Part shown: positions 1 to 11,965 of the stretch, piece after piece
Layout of the letters: the number at the start of each line of letters is the position of its first letter
How positions within the stretch are numbered: position 1 is the stretch's first letter
Assembly (NCBI GenBank): GCA_021229015.1
Contig: CM037788.1
Coordinates: 46,242,497-46,306,496 of the forward strand
Origin: Solen grandis
Lineage: Eukaryota; Mollusca; Bivalvia; Adapedonta; Solenidae
Reading direction: 5' to 3'
Length of the DNA stretch: 64,000 bases
Translations under genes and position numbers: made by a program
Notes under the pieces: generated by a model
The model's database searches: none
Seen by the model: the letters and a program-made list of their open reading frames with translations, nothing else
What the model was told of the DNA's origin: nothing

Positions 1-930
1 AAGTGCTATTTAGAATATCTTCTACTAGGAGGTTAAATTTCAATTTTGAATTAGTATAATGATCCAGACATACCAGAGTGCAACACCAACTACAATAATT
101 AGATAGTTGTTTCCTATTAAAGGGCAGGGTTGATAGGTTATTGATTAAACTGTATTTTCTTCAGTTTGTTACAAAAGCCCTACACTCATATTGTGTGAAG
201 ACAAAATGGGTTGGAGGAAGGTATTAATAAGTTATATATTAAGTATCAGAATTCCTTAAAAGATTAATTAATGCAAGCATTAAAAAATGATAGTATGCCT
301 TAATATTGCCTTTGGTTTTATTTAATGTACAGATGTATGTTTATAGCTATTATTATTATATTTTTGATAATGGAAAAAATCAAAATATTATTACATGGTC
401 ACAAGTTGTAACTGTTAGTGATGGTTTGAGATGCACAATTTATTTTTTGTTGATTGTGGATGTAAAATTTGTTTAGAAATGCATAAGTAAATGGTTTGCT
501 TATCAGGGTAAGTCTAGCTTAATTCCAGCCACAATACTTAGAGCTAAATATTATTTAGATTCTTATATTTGATAAAAACTTACGCCATCAGTTCTGTGTA
601 AGTGAATGACTGAAATAGATTATCATCATGATAACTATCAATATTCGTAAAATATTAGCTATTTCTTGAATTTTATAACAGAAAATTGAATAATAAAACA
701 GATAATTTCGGAACAGTGAATATTTGAATATTATCTTAGTGCTATGTATAGTTGGTGGAATTATGTACTTGATGTGGAGAACATCTCTTGGCCCTTAACT
801 GCTGTGGGTTCAAGTCAAGGCAGGGTCAATCACTTAGATTCTTATGTGAAGAATCCATGCAGTTTTTAGCTTGACTATTCGAAGAAAATGAGAGCTATTG
901 TAGTCACCCTTGCGTCGGTGTTGCAGCTTT
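1..930. other. AT-rich non-coding DNA, nothing recognised
   Basis: No open frame with recognisable protein content and no clear tandem or inverted repeat. A short tRNA-like fragment around 780-840 (GTGGGTTCAAGTC, similar to a B box) may be a SINE remnant. Confidence 0.5.
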
Positions 931-1925
931 TGGTTAAAGTTTTGCATGCAAATTACTATCAACCTTATATCTCAATAACCATTTATGGTTTTGACTTGAA
1001 AGTTTAAAAAATGTTCAGGGGCATCAGACAACCAAGGTAGATAACTCTTGACTGAATTTATTATGAATTATGGTCCCTTTTTAACTTAGAAATTTTGGTT
1101 AAAGTTTTGCATGCAATAGAAAATTTGGTTAAAGTTTTGCGTGCAAGCTACTATCCAGTTTGTATCTCAATAACCATTCATGATATTGACTTTAAAGTTT
1201 ATGAATATGTTTAGGGGCATCAGACAACCAAGGTAGATAACTCTTGATGGAATAAATTACAAATTATAACCCCTTTTTAACTTAGAAATTTTGGTTAAAG
1301 TTTTGCATGCAAGATTCTTTCATGATTATATCTCAGATTCCAGGCATGCAATTGATTTTAAACATCTTTAATATGTTTAGGGGTATCATACTTTCATGGT
1401 AGATAACTCTTGATAGAATATGTTACAAATTATGGCCCCTTTTTAACTTAGAAATTTGTAAGTTTAAAGTTTTGCAATGTCAAGGTGACTTAACCTAGTT
1501 TAATCATCAGAGTTACCAGGGCAACTGTGTAGTTGATTTTTGCAACCAATACTTATTAATATGTTTAGGGGTATCATACTATAAAGGAAGATAACACTTG
1601 ATAGAATATATTAAAAATTATAGCCCCCTTTTAACTTAGAATTTTGGTTAAAGTTTTGCATTCAAGCTACTATCCAGCTTATATCTCAGAAATTGCTTGT
1701 CGAATTGACTAGAAAGTAAGGAGTGTCTTCAGGGGCATCAGAAAACCAAGGAGGATAACTTTTGGACTGAATCTTATGCAAATTATGGCCCTTTTCTTGC
1801 TTGGATTTTTGGTTAAAGTTTTGCATGCACAGTGTTATTATGCTTATGTCTCAGTAACTAGGCATGGGATTGATTTTAAGCTTCATAAAAATATTAGGGG
1901 TATCAGACTATCAAGGTATATCATT
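931..1925. repeat. Diverged ~165-190 bp tandem repeat, about 6 copies
   Basis: The phrase GGTTAAAGTTTTGCATGCAA recurs near 931, 1093, 1122, 1290, 1645 and 1808, with a decayed copy near 1460. Each is followed by a similar stretch holding ATCTCAATAACCA, a run like GGGGCATCAGACAACCAAGG, and TAGATAACTCTTGA. Units have diverged by substitutions and small indels, so the array is not recent. No coding content. Confidence 0.8.
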
Positions 1926-2545
1926 TTTGACTATTATTATGTACAGGGTATGTGAAGGGCAAGAATTGAAATAGATTTCATTTGATTTACCAACAAGCAT
2001 TTTGAATAGTCGAGCGTGCTGTCCTCTGACAGCTCTTATTTTTGGGGTTTTTTTGTTGTTGTTTTTTTGAAGTCCCAATTTGGGTAACCCTGTTAATTTC
2101 CTCTGTAATAGGTACAGCCCTTGGGGCATAAGCTTGAAGTCATTTCATGACAGTAAATTTATGAAAAATGTGAAGTATGCATCTGAAATAATATCATCAT
2201 CTGCAACAGTTGTATAATGGTTCGCCTGCTATCCACTACTAGTCAGTATTAAAATATTTATAAAATGATTTTATTATATAAAGGAATTTTTTCCTTATTT
2301 TTATACATGGAAATTGGGTGCCATTTGATAAGATTGCTTTAGATTTCTTTTAAGTACATGTTTAACCATTTATTTCATACATAGTCATTTTGACATATTG
2401 GCAAACAGAACAGACCCAAACTAGGGACTGACTGATCAGGATCTCCTCTATTTGCTTATACAATACTGTAGCTCAGATTAGTTTAGTTTAAACTTATTTA
2501 TTTTACATTGATTGGGAAACAAGTTCTTACAACTTATATAAAATC

Positions 2546-2690
2546 CCTCTCGACGGTTCCTGGGTTGGACCAGTACTTTGCGCCTGGGAAGGTTGTGAAA
2601 AATTCTTGCCTCCAACGGGGTTCGAACCCACAACCTTCGGATCCGTAATCAGATACGTTACCAGTCTGAAGAAATCTCCATCTGAAGTTC
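2546..2690 (-). repeat. tRNA-derived SINE-like repeat (family B), reverse orientation
   Basis: Read on the minus strand, GGTTGTGGGTTCGAACCCC resembles an RNA polymerase III B box, followed toward lower coordinates by a body that ends in sequence complementary to CCCTCTCGACGGTTCCTGG. The same body occurs at 8041-8180, and a body-only remnant lies near 38966-39060, which supports a dispersed family. It does not fold as a canonical tRNA. Confidence 0.6.
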
Positions 2691-2999
2691 AGCCTATAAA
2701 TACCAGTCAAGTCATAAATTTGTACATGTATATGAATATTCATGAGGTAAAGGGTTAATAATTACATTTGTGACAGATATACATATTTATGTACATGTAT
2801 CTTTTAAAATATAAACAGAGACAAATTGTGTTTAAACTTTATTTCATTATTTTACCAAGTACTGAAAAACTTAAAGCATTCCTGTCTCCAGAGTAGCTTG
2901 AGAATGCACCCTGTAAAAGGTTGTGGATTTAATCATCAGCCTTGGAAAATGTAATTAAAAATGAATGATGCCAACCAACCTCTTTGTTTAGCCAGCAGC

Positions 3000-3070
3000 A
3001 TATAAGGGTAGTTCAGGGACAGGTTTGCTCACTGTCATGATAAAAGGTCACTGGGTATGGCTATATCACG
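3000..3070 (+). repeat. Fragment of SINE family A body
   Basis: The stretch AAGGGTAGTTCAGGGACAGG followed by a TCACTGGGTATGG segment matches the central body of the SINE family seen at 6020, 7322, 11690 and 29785. Head and tail are absent. Confidence 0.45.
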
Positions 3071-3320
3071 TGGACAAAGTGAAATTTTGAACTAACCAAA
3101 ACATAACTTAGAATTAATACAATGGATATAACTGATATGCATACAGGTCATAGTTAAAATGCTGTAATCTTTGTTTATAGTTGACAGTCATTGTATTTGG
3201 GATGTCTTGTAAATCCATGATTTGGTGAAATTTATAGATAACAAAACTGGAAAACAGATCATTTCGGAAGAATGAGCAATTTATAATGTTAGGTTGTCCG
3301 GTTTGAAGTCCCAACGACCG

Positions 3321-3540
3321 TATTTCAGTCATTAGTGCTACACACATAGGTATCACGCCGAAGACACGTGGCGTGATACCACATCCAGTCACATTACCCC
3401 TACTCCGGACCAATCAGTAGTGGAAATGCCCTGTATATATATGCTTAGCGCCAAACGGGGAGCTTCCGGTGCCATTTTAAACGACTTCGGTATGTTCCGG
3501 TCGGAGATGGATCACAACCCGCTGGCCGATGTCTAATCCG
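3321..3540 (-). repeat. SINE-like repeat, reverse orientation
   Basis: The plus strand shows GGCGTGATACCACATCCAGT (reverse of the SINE body phrase ACTGGGTGTGGTATCA) and then TTAGCGCCAAACGGGGAGCT with a decayed head region. The GCGCCAA(A/G)C phrase recurs at 20213 and 63605 in the same relative position, so these three are copies of one reverse-oriented element. Confidence 0.5.
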
Positions 3541-4020
3541 GTATAGCTACTTACCGAAACAGCTGTTTTCGCAAAAACAGTAATTGATTTATATACTTAC
3601 TGAAAACATTATAAATGAGATGTTTGCTACATTACATCTCAAACATTATGTAATTATTAATTGAAATACATGCATATTGATATTTTCAGTAGTTTAAGGG
3701 TGTTCAAAATGTCTCCCATAAACAAAAAAGGACTTTACATGTATTTATTCCAATGAATTATATGTGATTATAAAAGTCATTATTAAAGATGATGTTTTTT
3801 ATTGCATTTTACTTATATATGTATAAAATGTATAGTTTGTATAACACAGTGTTTATATTGATAATGTATGGCAATGACCGAAATCAGCTGTTTTCGGAAC
3901 TATTTTCGGTAAATATGCGATAACAGTTAATTTACCGAAAACAGTTCAGTTGGATCAATATACTTATTCAGATTAAATCTAAAATAGAGGTATAACATAA
4001 ATCACCATCAATATTTATTA

Positions 4021-5290
4021 TACCCCCGAAACAAAGTTTGGGGGGGTATATAAGAGTCACCCGGTGGTTGGTCGGTCAGTCCAGCGGTCCGTTGCATTTT
4101 CCTTGTCCGGAGCATAACTTGAAAACCACAAGTTGGAATTCAATACAACTTCATGCAATGATCAAGCACATGGAGAGGAAGTGCAGTGCACAAGAACCAT
4201 AACTCCATCTTGACTTATTACAGAGTTATTGCCCTTTGTTACTTTTCCTTGTCCGGAGCATAACTTGAAACGTACAAGTTTGATTTCAAAACAATTTCAT
4301 ACAATGGTCAACCAAAATATGAGGAAGTGCAGTGCACAAGAACCATAACTCTATCTAGAGTAATTACAGAGTTATTGCCCTTTGTATTTTTTCCTTGTCC
4401 GGAGTATAACTTGTAAAGTACTGATTGGATTTCAAAACAATTTCATACAATGGTCAACACAATAGAGGAAGTGCAGTGCACAAGAACCATAACTCTATCT
4501 AGAGTAATTACAGAGTTATTGCCCTTTGTTATTTTTTCCTTGTCCGGAGTATAACTTGTAAAGTACTGATTGGATTTCAAAACAATTTCATACAATGGTC
4601 AACCACAATATGAGGAAGTGCAGTGCACAAGAACCATAACTCTATCTATAGGAATTACAGAGTTATTGCCCTTTGTTACTTTTCCTTGTCCGGAGCATAA
4701 CTTGAAAAATACAAGTTTGATTTCAAAACAATTTCATACAATGGTCAACCACAATATGAGGAAGTGCAGTGCACAAGAACCATAACTCTATCTATAGATA
4801 ATTACAGAGTTATTGCCCTTTGTTACTTTTCCTTGTCCGGAGTATAACTTGTAAACTACTGGTTGGATTTCAAAACAATTTCATACAATGGTCAAGCACA
4901 ATGAGAGGAAGTGCAGTGCACAAGAACCATAACTCTATCTATAGGAATTACAGAGTTATTGCCCTTTGTTACTTTTCCTTGTACGGAGCATTACTTGTAA
5001 ACTACTGGTTGGATTTCAAAACAATTTCATACAATGGTCAACCACAATATGAGGAAGTGCAGTGAACAAGAACCATAACTCTATCTAGAGTAATTACAGA
5101 GTTATTGCCCTTAGTTACTTTTCTTCCTTGTACAGAGTATAACTTGTAAACTACTGGTTGGATTTCAAAACAATTTCATACAATGGTCAACCACAATATG
5201 AGGAAGTGCAGTGCACAAGAACCATAACTCTATCTAGAGTAATTACAGAGTTTTTTTTCCCTTTGTTACTTTTCCTTGTTTTTCTTGTCC
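4021..5290 (-). mobile_element. Pearl/Helentron-like element: terminal hairpin plus ~150 bp tandem core
   Basis: At 4021-4048 a near-palindrome begins TACCCCCGAAAC and ends GTTTGGGGGGGTA. It is followed by GGTCGGTCAGTCCAGCGGTCCG-like sequence (reverse complement of a GGAC microsatellite) and then about eight tandem ~148-150 bp units containing CTTGTCCGGAGCATAACTTG, TTTCATACAATGGTCAA and GAGGAAGTGCAGTGCACAAG. Read on the minus strand this gives the same order (tandem core, GGAC-type microsatellite, TACCCCC hairpin) as the element at 56874-58345. Short open frames at 4570-5065 simply follow the repeat period. The far end near 5290-5400 is not sharply defined. Confidence 0.75.
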
Positions 5291-6019
5291 TGAACATAAC
5301 TCGAATATTATACATGGTATATACTTGAAACTTAAAATGTAAACAGATGGCGACTAGGAGAATGCAGTGTCCAAGAACTGTTCCTTATATTTTTAAACTA
5401 CTGTGACAAACAACCATTATTGACTCTCTATCAACTTTAAATAAAAACTTTACTTACTTATTACTATCACAACCAATATACTATGTATACAGGTTCTTAT
5501 CTATGCTCTGCCTGAAGTCTGGCATGATAACATTAAAATACCTAAAAAGGTAAAATATATGTTTATATGATTAAAAGTAATATAAGTAAAGTATAATGTA
5601 TAAGGGAGGATGTATTTTAACATCAAAATTAAATTTGTAAATGACACCGTGATTATAAGTGCAGAACTGCCTAAGACATACTCCAAAAACAGCTAGTTTC
5701 CGTGTAAAATGAGAACACAAAAATACCGAAAACAGCTAAGTAATAGAACGTTAAATTACCGAAAACAGTTTCATATCTGTTAAGTATCTGGAGCCCCGTT
5801 CCCCTTTCAATTTTGTTACCCCAGTATGCCGTGATTCACTCATTATTAAAAAAGATAAAATTCTAAGATTTATGTCCGATTATTCTTCTACCAACAGAGG
5901 CAGATCAAATGATGTAATATTGAGTGGTGTCAATGCGTATTTCACATTGACCTTAACTGTAAATTCTCTCTTGACATGTTTTAAAACAGGAGCGCTGAAT
6001 ATACATTCAGCAAGAGTAA

Positions 6020-6301
6020 CCGCGGTTCTGTGGTGAGTGGTTGGAGAGCCTGTCCCATAATCGGGTATATGTGTTCGATCCCTGGCTTTGACATACCAAA
6101 ATTGTAAAGATAGTAGTGTTATATCTCACAAGGTATTTCCAAGGAAGGGTGGCCCGGTGTAAGGATAACTATGGCTGGATGTGGTATCATGTCCCTTTTC
6201 TTCACTGTAATGTCGTAGTGAGACATAATAAATACTTCAAGGAATTTGTGTAAGCAAAGTACCCAAAGTGACTGACATGCTGTTGAAAGGACGTTATACA
6301 A
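6020..6301 (+). repeat. Full-length SINE family A copy (tRNA-derived head)
   Basis: A tRNA-like head (TGGTGAGTGGTTGGAGAGC as A-box-like, GTGTTCGATCCC as B box) precedes the family body: GGCCCGGTGTAAGGATAAC, GGATGTGGTATCATG, and a tail with AAAGTGACTGACATGCTGTT and GGACGTTATAC. The same order is seen at 11690-11965, supporting a true family. The head is too degenerate for a functional tRNA. Confidence 0.7.
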
Positions 6302-6331
6302 TTACATTAATCAAATCATAACTGACAAATC

Positions 6332-7221
6332 TACGGTGGCATAGAGGTGACATGCACTACTCTTTTTTTAGGTCGAGGGAACGAGATAATAAGTCGAGGG
6401 AGCAAGACAATAAGTCGAGGGACGACTTATTATCTCGAGGGAACGAGATAATAAGTCGAGGGAACGAGTAAATTATCTCGAGGGAACAAGATAATAAGTC
6501 TAGGGAACGAGTTAATTAGCTCGAGGGAACGAGATAATAAGTCGAGGGAACGAGCTAATTATCTCGAGGGAACGAGATAATAAGTCGAGGGAACGAGTAA
6601 ATTATCTCGAGGGAACAAGATAATAAGTCGAGGGAACGAGTTAATTAGCTCGAGGGAACGAGATAATAAGTCGAGGGAACGAGTTAATTATCTCGAGGGA
6701 ACGAGATAATAAGTCGAGGGAACGAGTTAGTTATCTCGAGGGAACGAGATAATAAGTCGTGGGAACGAGTTAGTTATCTCGAGGGAACGACTTATTATCT
6801 CGAGGGAACGAGATAATAAGTCGAGGGAACGAGATAATAAGTCGAGGGAACCAGTTAATTATCTCGAGGGAACGACTTATTATCTCGAGGGAACGAGATA
6901 ATAAGTCGAGGGAACGAGTTAATTATAATAAGTCGTTCCCTCGAGATAATTTTCTCGTTATCTGGACTTATTATCTCGTTCCCTCGACTTATTATCTCGC
7001 TCCCTTGAGATAATAAGTTGTTTCCTCGAGATAATTTACTCGTTCCTTGGACTTATTATCTCGTTCCCTCGACTTATTATCTCATTCCCTCGAGATTATA
7101 TGTCTTTCCCTTGAGATAATTAACTCGTTCCCTCGACTTATTATCTTGTTCCCTCGACTTATTATCTCGTTCCCTCAACATAAAAAAAAAGAGAAGTGTG
7201 TGTCACCTCTATGCCACCGTA
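6332..7221. mobile_element. Foldback element with terminal inverted repeats and inverted 21-bp arrays
   Basis: Terminal inverted repeats of about 21 bp begin TACGGTGGCATAGAGGTGAC at 6332 and end with the exact reverse complement at 7201-7221. Flanking direct repeats CAAATC (6326-6331 and 7222-7227) look like a 6 bp target-site duplication. The interior is an array of units built on TCGAGGGAACGAGATAATAAG, in one orientation from about 6372 to 6925 and in the opposite orientation from about 6930 to 7175, so the element can fold into a long hairpin. No transposase is present, so it is non-autonomous. Its superfamily is not assignable from the ends alone. Confidence 0.8.
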
Positions 7222-7321
7222 CAAATCATTGACATTCTAATTCATAAAATGCATACAAAATCGACTTTTAATTTTAACACACTAAAGTTTATGTGAATTC
7301 AGGTCATGAACATATGCATAC

Positions 7322-7545
7322 GGTGACCTCGTATAAGGGTAGTTGCAGGACTGGTTGGCCCGGTGTCGTGGCTATGTGACTGGGTGTGGTATCATGACAC
7401 TAGTTAACGTGTCAGGGCTATGTTACTGGGTGTGGTATCATGCCACCAGTTAACGGCGTGGTATCGCAATGCGGCAGCACTATATCATGTAGGCAACAGT
7501 CTCCAAAATGACTGAACTACTGTTGGTAGGACGCTTAACACAAGC
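7322..7545 (+). repeat. SINE family A body with an internal duplication
   Basis: Body phrases GGTTGGCCCGGTGTCGTGG, GACTGGGTGTGGTATCATG, GCGGCAGCACTATATCATGT and ACTGTTGGTAGGACG are in the expected order. A ~60 bp segment (GGCTATGT(G/T)ACTGGGTGTGGTATCATG and flanks) is present twice in tandem between about 7360 and 7460. The tRNA-like head is missing. Confidence 0.65.
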
Positions 7546-8040
7546 AAACAAAGCCAGTGTCCTAGGGCAACGTCAGGCGACCCAGGCGGATGTAATTCTG
7601 TCCTGTAAACTATCCTACATTGGGGAACCGTTAAAACAACTTTCGTAGATTATAATTGTAAAACTAATTCTGCATGGTCTGAATGCATTCTTATTTATCG
7701 CTTGAAATAAACATGTTCATGTATAAACCAGACCCCGCCCCCGGGTTCATAAAGGGACGCCATAAATATGAACATGTATTCCAACCTTTTACTCTTTTCG
7801 AGTCCTGTTCGCTCTTGTTAAGGAATATTAATATTTTAGCCCACGGTCCTCGAAATCAGACATCATTTTTCGTAAGTAGCAATATCCTTAAATACATTTA
7901 CGTCAGTCAGGACGCAATTCAACTTGTGTGCTGTGAGAGTGTGTCACGTGCACACATTGCTATTTTTGTTTGAATTGTAATTGATGGTCTTGAACTTTTT
8001 TTTTCTTAAATCAGATACTAATAAAGATTCTGTACAGATC

Positions 8041-8180
8041 TATATCAATCCCTCTCGACGAAATCTTGGTTGGAATTGTCGTGAACGATTTTTGCCCATC
8101 CTATAACGGTGCTCGAACCCACAACCTTCGCGTCCGCAGAACGTCATGCACGTTACCACTGATCCAGGGCTATATAAGTG
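8041..8180 (-). repeat. SINE-like repeat family B, reverse orientation
   Basis: Shares with 2546-2690 the plus-strand order CCCTCTCGACG, TTGGTTGGA, and GCTCGAACCCACAACCTTCG (a B-box complement) followed by CGTTACCA. The two copies are clearly diverged. Confidence 0.6.
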
Positions 8181-8834
8181 AAATTAGGATTATCTGAGGA
8201 CTACTGGGGGTTCATTATACCGGCAGAATTTCCCCGTTTGAACTTATCATTTTCCGAACAGTTTCTGGGAATACACTTCGAATTTAACATTATGCTTGGA
8301 ATTCACAAGTTTACTGTTGATTAGTTGTGAACCTCATCAACCGAGACTGTTGTACAATCTCTTGTTTGTACAGATGAAACATCGGACGGATGAAGAATTG
8401 TTGGCTAAGCATGGCGGAACATTACAGAGATTTCTTGCGACGGATAGATGCTGAAAGAAAGCAAACAGACGGGGCGTGTGTTTCGGCGATCGTTTATGGC
8501 TGACTTTATTTGCAGATGTCTACGTCATTTCCTATTCACAACCCCGTCTTGCATTGTAAGCTTCACTCAGACCATAAGCGTCTGACTATAATATTAAAGA
8601 AATGCCAAATACAAATAACAGTTAGTAGACATTTTCGGCCGTGAGTAATATATTGATGGTATCAAGAATTGGCATGTAGTTATGATTATTTTATCATTCC
8701 GCCTTTCACCTTTCAGAAAACCATAAAGCTTTATTTTATTGTATAACAGTTTATATTGTATATCAAGATAAAGTAGCTGTTAGTGGCAACCCTTTAGTTT
8801 TTTTTCCCTTTTACTTCCGCAACGCTGAATTGAA

Positions 8835-9020
8835 TATACAGTTTGACCTGTATTAGCGGCCACCTGTATTAAGCGATTAAACTACATTAAGCGGTCAGTT
8901 TTAACTTAATCGATCTAGAATTTTATTATTTGTTTAACCTTTAGTCATAGGCTACTTCTACGAAGCGACCAAATTTTCTTGTTCTTTAGACTGACCGCTA
9001 AAGACAGGTTTGATTGTATA
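8835..9020. mobile_element. Short MITE-like element with imperfect terminal inverted repeats
   Basis: The left end TATACAGTTTGACCTGTATT and the right end (minus strand TATACAATCAAACCTGTCTT) form imperfect inverted repeats that extend through an AGCGG(C/T)CA motif. The 186 bp element has no coding capacity. A TA dinucleotide at each edge is compatible with a TA target duplication. Confidence 0.5.
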
Positions 9021-11690
9021 TAATAAAAATCAAGGAGAGATCATTCGAGCATTATAGAAATTTAGAGAAATATCTAAAAGCCTTGTGCGAACAAATGATA
9101 AACCCCAGAAGGATACTATTATCTCTGAATCTTGTAATAATCCGAACATTTGTTATTCCCCCACTAATCTTCGGAAATTCGCAATTAAATAAAACTTGTG
9201 TTTTAGGTATAACGGAAGCGTTTAAAATTGTTTCAATAATTTCTGTAGCTAAAGTGTCCGGATTGTTTCCGGAATAAATGAGTCCAGATTAACCGGGTTT
9301 CCCGCAGTAATTTGACCGTCTTTTATTTTGTATACATATATACACCTGCACATGAGAAATACGCGCCTGCATGTATTTCTGATTAAAGTCAAAATCCAAC
9401 ATTCAGAATACCTCGCATATTTCCTCGAAATAGATCTACCAATTTATACCGGAGATTGCCGACGAGTATGCCAAGCCTCGAAACAGGGGGTTATGAAAGG
9501 GGGGTATCATTATTAATGCATTGTAGGACCATTCAGTGTAGAACTCACCGGAATCGATAACACGAATGCATGCTTTTGTAAGGTAAACGAAGTAAATGTG
9601 CTATTTTTCGTCATAAACTTCAAATTCATTTATGTAAAATTCAGTGAATTGTATTTGGCCACACGGTATATACAAGAACATGTTTTATACAAAGCACTTT
9701 TGACAAACTGTAACTACACTTGAACGGATTTTAAACAAACCTGAAATGCCAATACAACAGACGGAAATCAATAAATGAAGCTGATTGTAGTTGACTTTAT
9801 TATATCATTGCATTACTGAATGATTGAAAGTTCTTGCCTCTTAATCATATAGAGCTAGCAAGTCATCAATATTAGAAACAAAATTCCTAACGAAACCGAT
9901 CGAATACGGTGCGGTAGAACAGACGAAACTAAATAATGCATTATTAATTAAGGCAATCTCGTCTACAACTGGCCCCTGGTTTGATTTTTCTTGATCTAAT
10001 CCAACTTGTTGGCAATTTTACTACTTTATGGGGGTTGAATATGTCGAAACCCACCGTCAGACCACAATAATATGTCAGATCAAGCTTCAAGCGAATATTC
10101 AACTTCCTGTACAAGCGTTTAGATGACTTTGATCAGTTTAATGTATGTCAAAGAAGATACCTCAGAAAGCGTTTATCGGATTGAGTCTGTGCGCACAATC
10201 AATAAACCGAACTTGGGAAGTATAGATTTTTCCATTCATAACCATTCCAGGCGCACAGCTAACTCAACGTTGATTTTCAGAGAACATTTGTGTTTGAGCA
10301 GGTGTTGTGTTGTGTGTGCTAGAGCTAGCCTTGTAATGATATTATATCAGGTTTTGGATCGCTTAGGCCATGAATAAGGGTTTGTGTTCTAATTTCTGGG
10401 CTTCTTGGAAAGCGTAAAGTGTTGTGAATGAATGTCGACGTAATCAATAAAAAGAAAGCGCTTTCCTGTAACAATAGTACTTGAAGGAGTTTTGNNNNNN
10501 NNNNNNNNNNNNNNNNNNNNNNNNNNNNNNNNNNNNNNNNNNNNNNNNNNNNNNNNNNNNNNNNNNNNNNNNNNNNNNNNNNNNNNNNNNNNNNTGGAAC
10601 ATGTTGGTCACCGGCGTGTCTTCATCACTATTGGCCTTGAAGAACTGCAAAGTTGAATATTCGAAAGAGTAGTATACGTGCAGGTACTTTACAGCAGCAA
10701 GCACCTGCTTCGGAGTTACCGTTTCTATATTTAACCGGGATTCTCCAAGTGCATTGACAAAAAAAAGGCGTTTTCCCGTGCAATTTGACCAACACTAATC
10801 AGGAAACAAAGACTTCAAGAGGAGATACGAGGGAGAATTTTTACTACCGATCATCTATGAACAAACTGCGTTAATAGCATTGATATTATATATAATGGTA
10901 AAAGAAGTGTCCATTGTCTACCGCTTGTATAACGTTTGAGGAGCAATCATGAATTCATAGAATTTCAACGCTCGGTCAACCCGTCTATGCTATTGCACCC
11001 AAGAAACGTTTTAATTTTAAGTATTTTCAAAAACTTATCTTTGTCCTAGCGCAAGTTTGGTTTATTCTCTTATGCGCCACATGAAAAAATAGACATAGTA
11101 ACCTGACAGAGATCCGCAACACCGGTTAAAGTTAAAAGCAAATCACGAGAAGTTATCGTTTTAGTACGTGCACGTTCATGTGACCGCGAGATAACATGAA
11201 ATTAGTAAAACTGAGAGTAGCCACCATTTGCAATAATAGAAAACAGTGTTATAGAATGTTAAATGATTGATTATTATTCCGTCTCATTCTGTCTTAGTGT
11301 CAAAAACTACGATGATCATCTGCTGCATAAGGTGCACGTGAAGAGCGTGGTATATGGTCCTAAGACAACTTCATAGCTGACTGTATGTAACCGGTTGCAT
11401 ACGGCAGATATAAGTGAATTAACGACTGCTAAAATCTGCGAGTAGTCAATATAAGGTCCTTACGATTGAGAAAGAGCTGGAAAGGGATTTTTTCAGGAAG
11501 GAAATCATTCATTAAATAAAAAAAGATAATCTTTACCAATATTTTGGCAAATGTTGCTAACATGACGAAAAAGTTACAATAATGCTCCAGCGTTTATGTT
11601 TGTTTGAACTGCCGCTATATTTTTAAATGTATTTTTCTTCTTCATAATGGCAATTTAAGTATAAGCATATATTCCAGTTCAGGTTGACGA
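9021..11690. other. Non-coding stretch with no recognised gene (includes assembly gap)
   Basis: Several open frames of 60-90 codons occur here (9014-9277, 10123-10377) but they show no domain, no plausible splice context and no supporting composition. I see no tandem array. The 100-N gap at 10495-10594 could hide sequence. Confidence 0.5.
10495..10594. other. Assembly gap (100 N)
   Basis: Exactly 100 consecutive N, the usual placeholder for a scaffold join of unknown length. The translated frames crossing it are artefacts. Confidence 0.95.
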
Positions 11691-11965
11691 ATGGCAAGAG
11701 CGTCCGCCCTGGAACCGAGAGGTCGTGGGTTCGATCTTCGGCCGCGACATACCAAAGTCTTAAAAATAGTACTGGTATAGATCCCTTGATTTGACGCTCA
11801 GTATATAAAGGTATTTCCAGTTCTGGTTTGCCCGTTGTCAGAATAATGTGACTGGGTGTCTACGGTGTGATGCTGCAGTGTGGCAGCACTACATCTGTTT
11901 CAAGCAGATATGGTCTTCAGAGGACTGAAATACTGTCGGTGGGACGTTAAACCCAACAATCAGAC
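11690..11965 (+). repeat. Full-length SINE family A copy
   Basis: Head with GTGGGTTCGATCTTCGGCC (B-box-like), then ACATACCAAAGTCTTAAAA, body TGTGACTGGGTGTCTACGG and GGCAGCACTACATCTG, and tail GGACTGAAATACTGTCGG followed by GGGACGTTAAACCCAAC. This is the best preserved copy in the window. Confidence 0.75.

Noticed and set aside
4570..5065. Two overlapping open frames of 71-81 codons with repeating peptide content
   Set aside because: They run through the ~150 bp tandem units of the 4021-5290 element and repeat with its period; no start, splice or domain signal.
6372..7175. CRISPR-like appearance of short regular repeats
   Set aside because: Spacers are themselves repeats, the array inverts midway, and it is enclosed by TIRs and a target duplication in eukaryotic DNA.
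7047..7232. 61-codon frame rich in Ser/Leu
   Set aside because: It is a translation of the inverted 21 bp array of the foldback element and crosses its right TIR.
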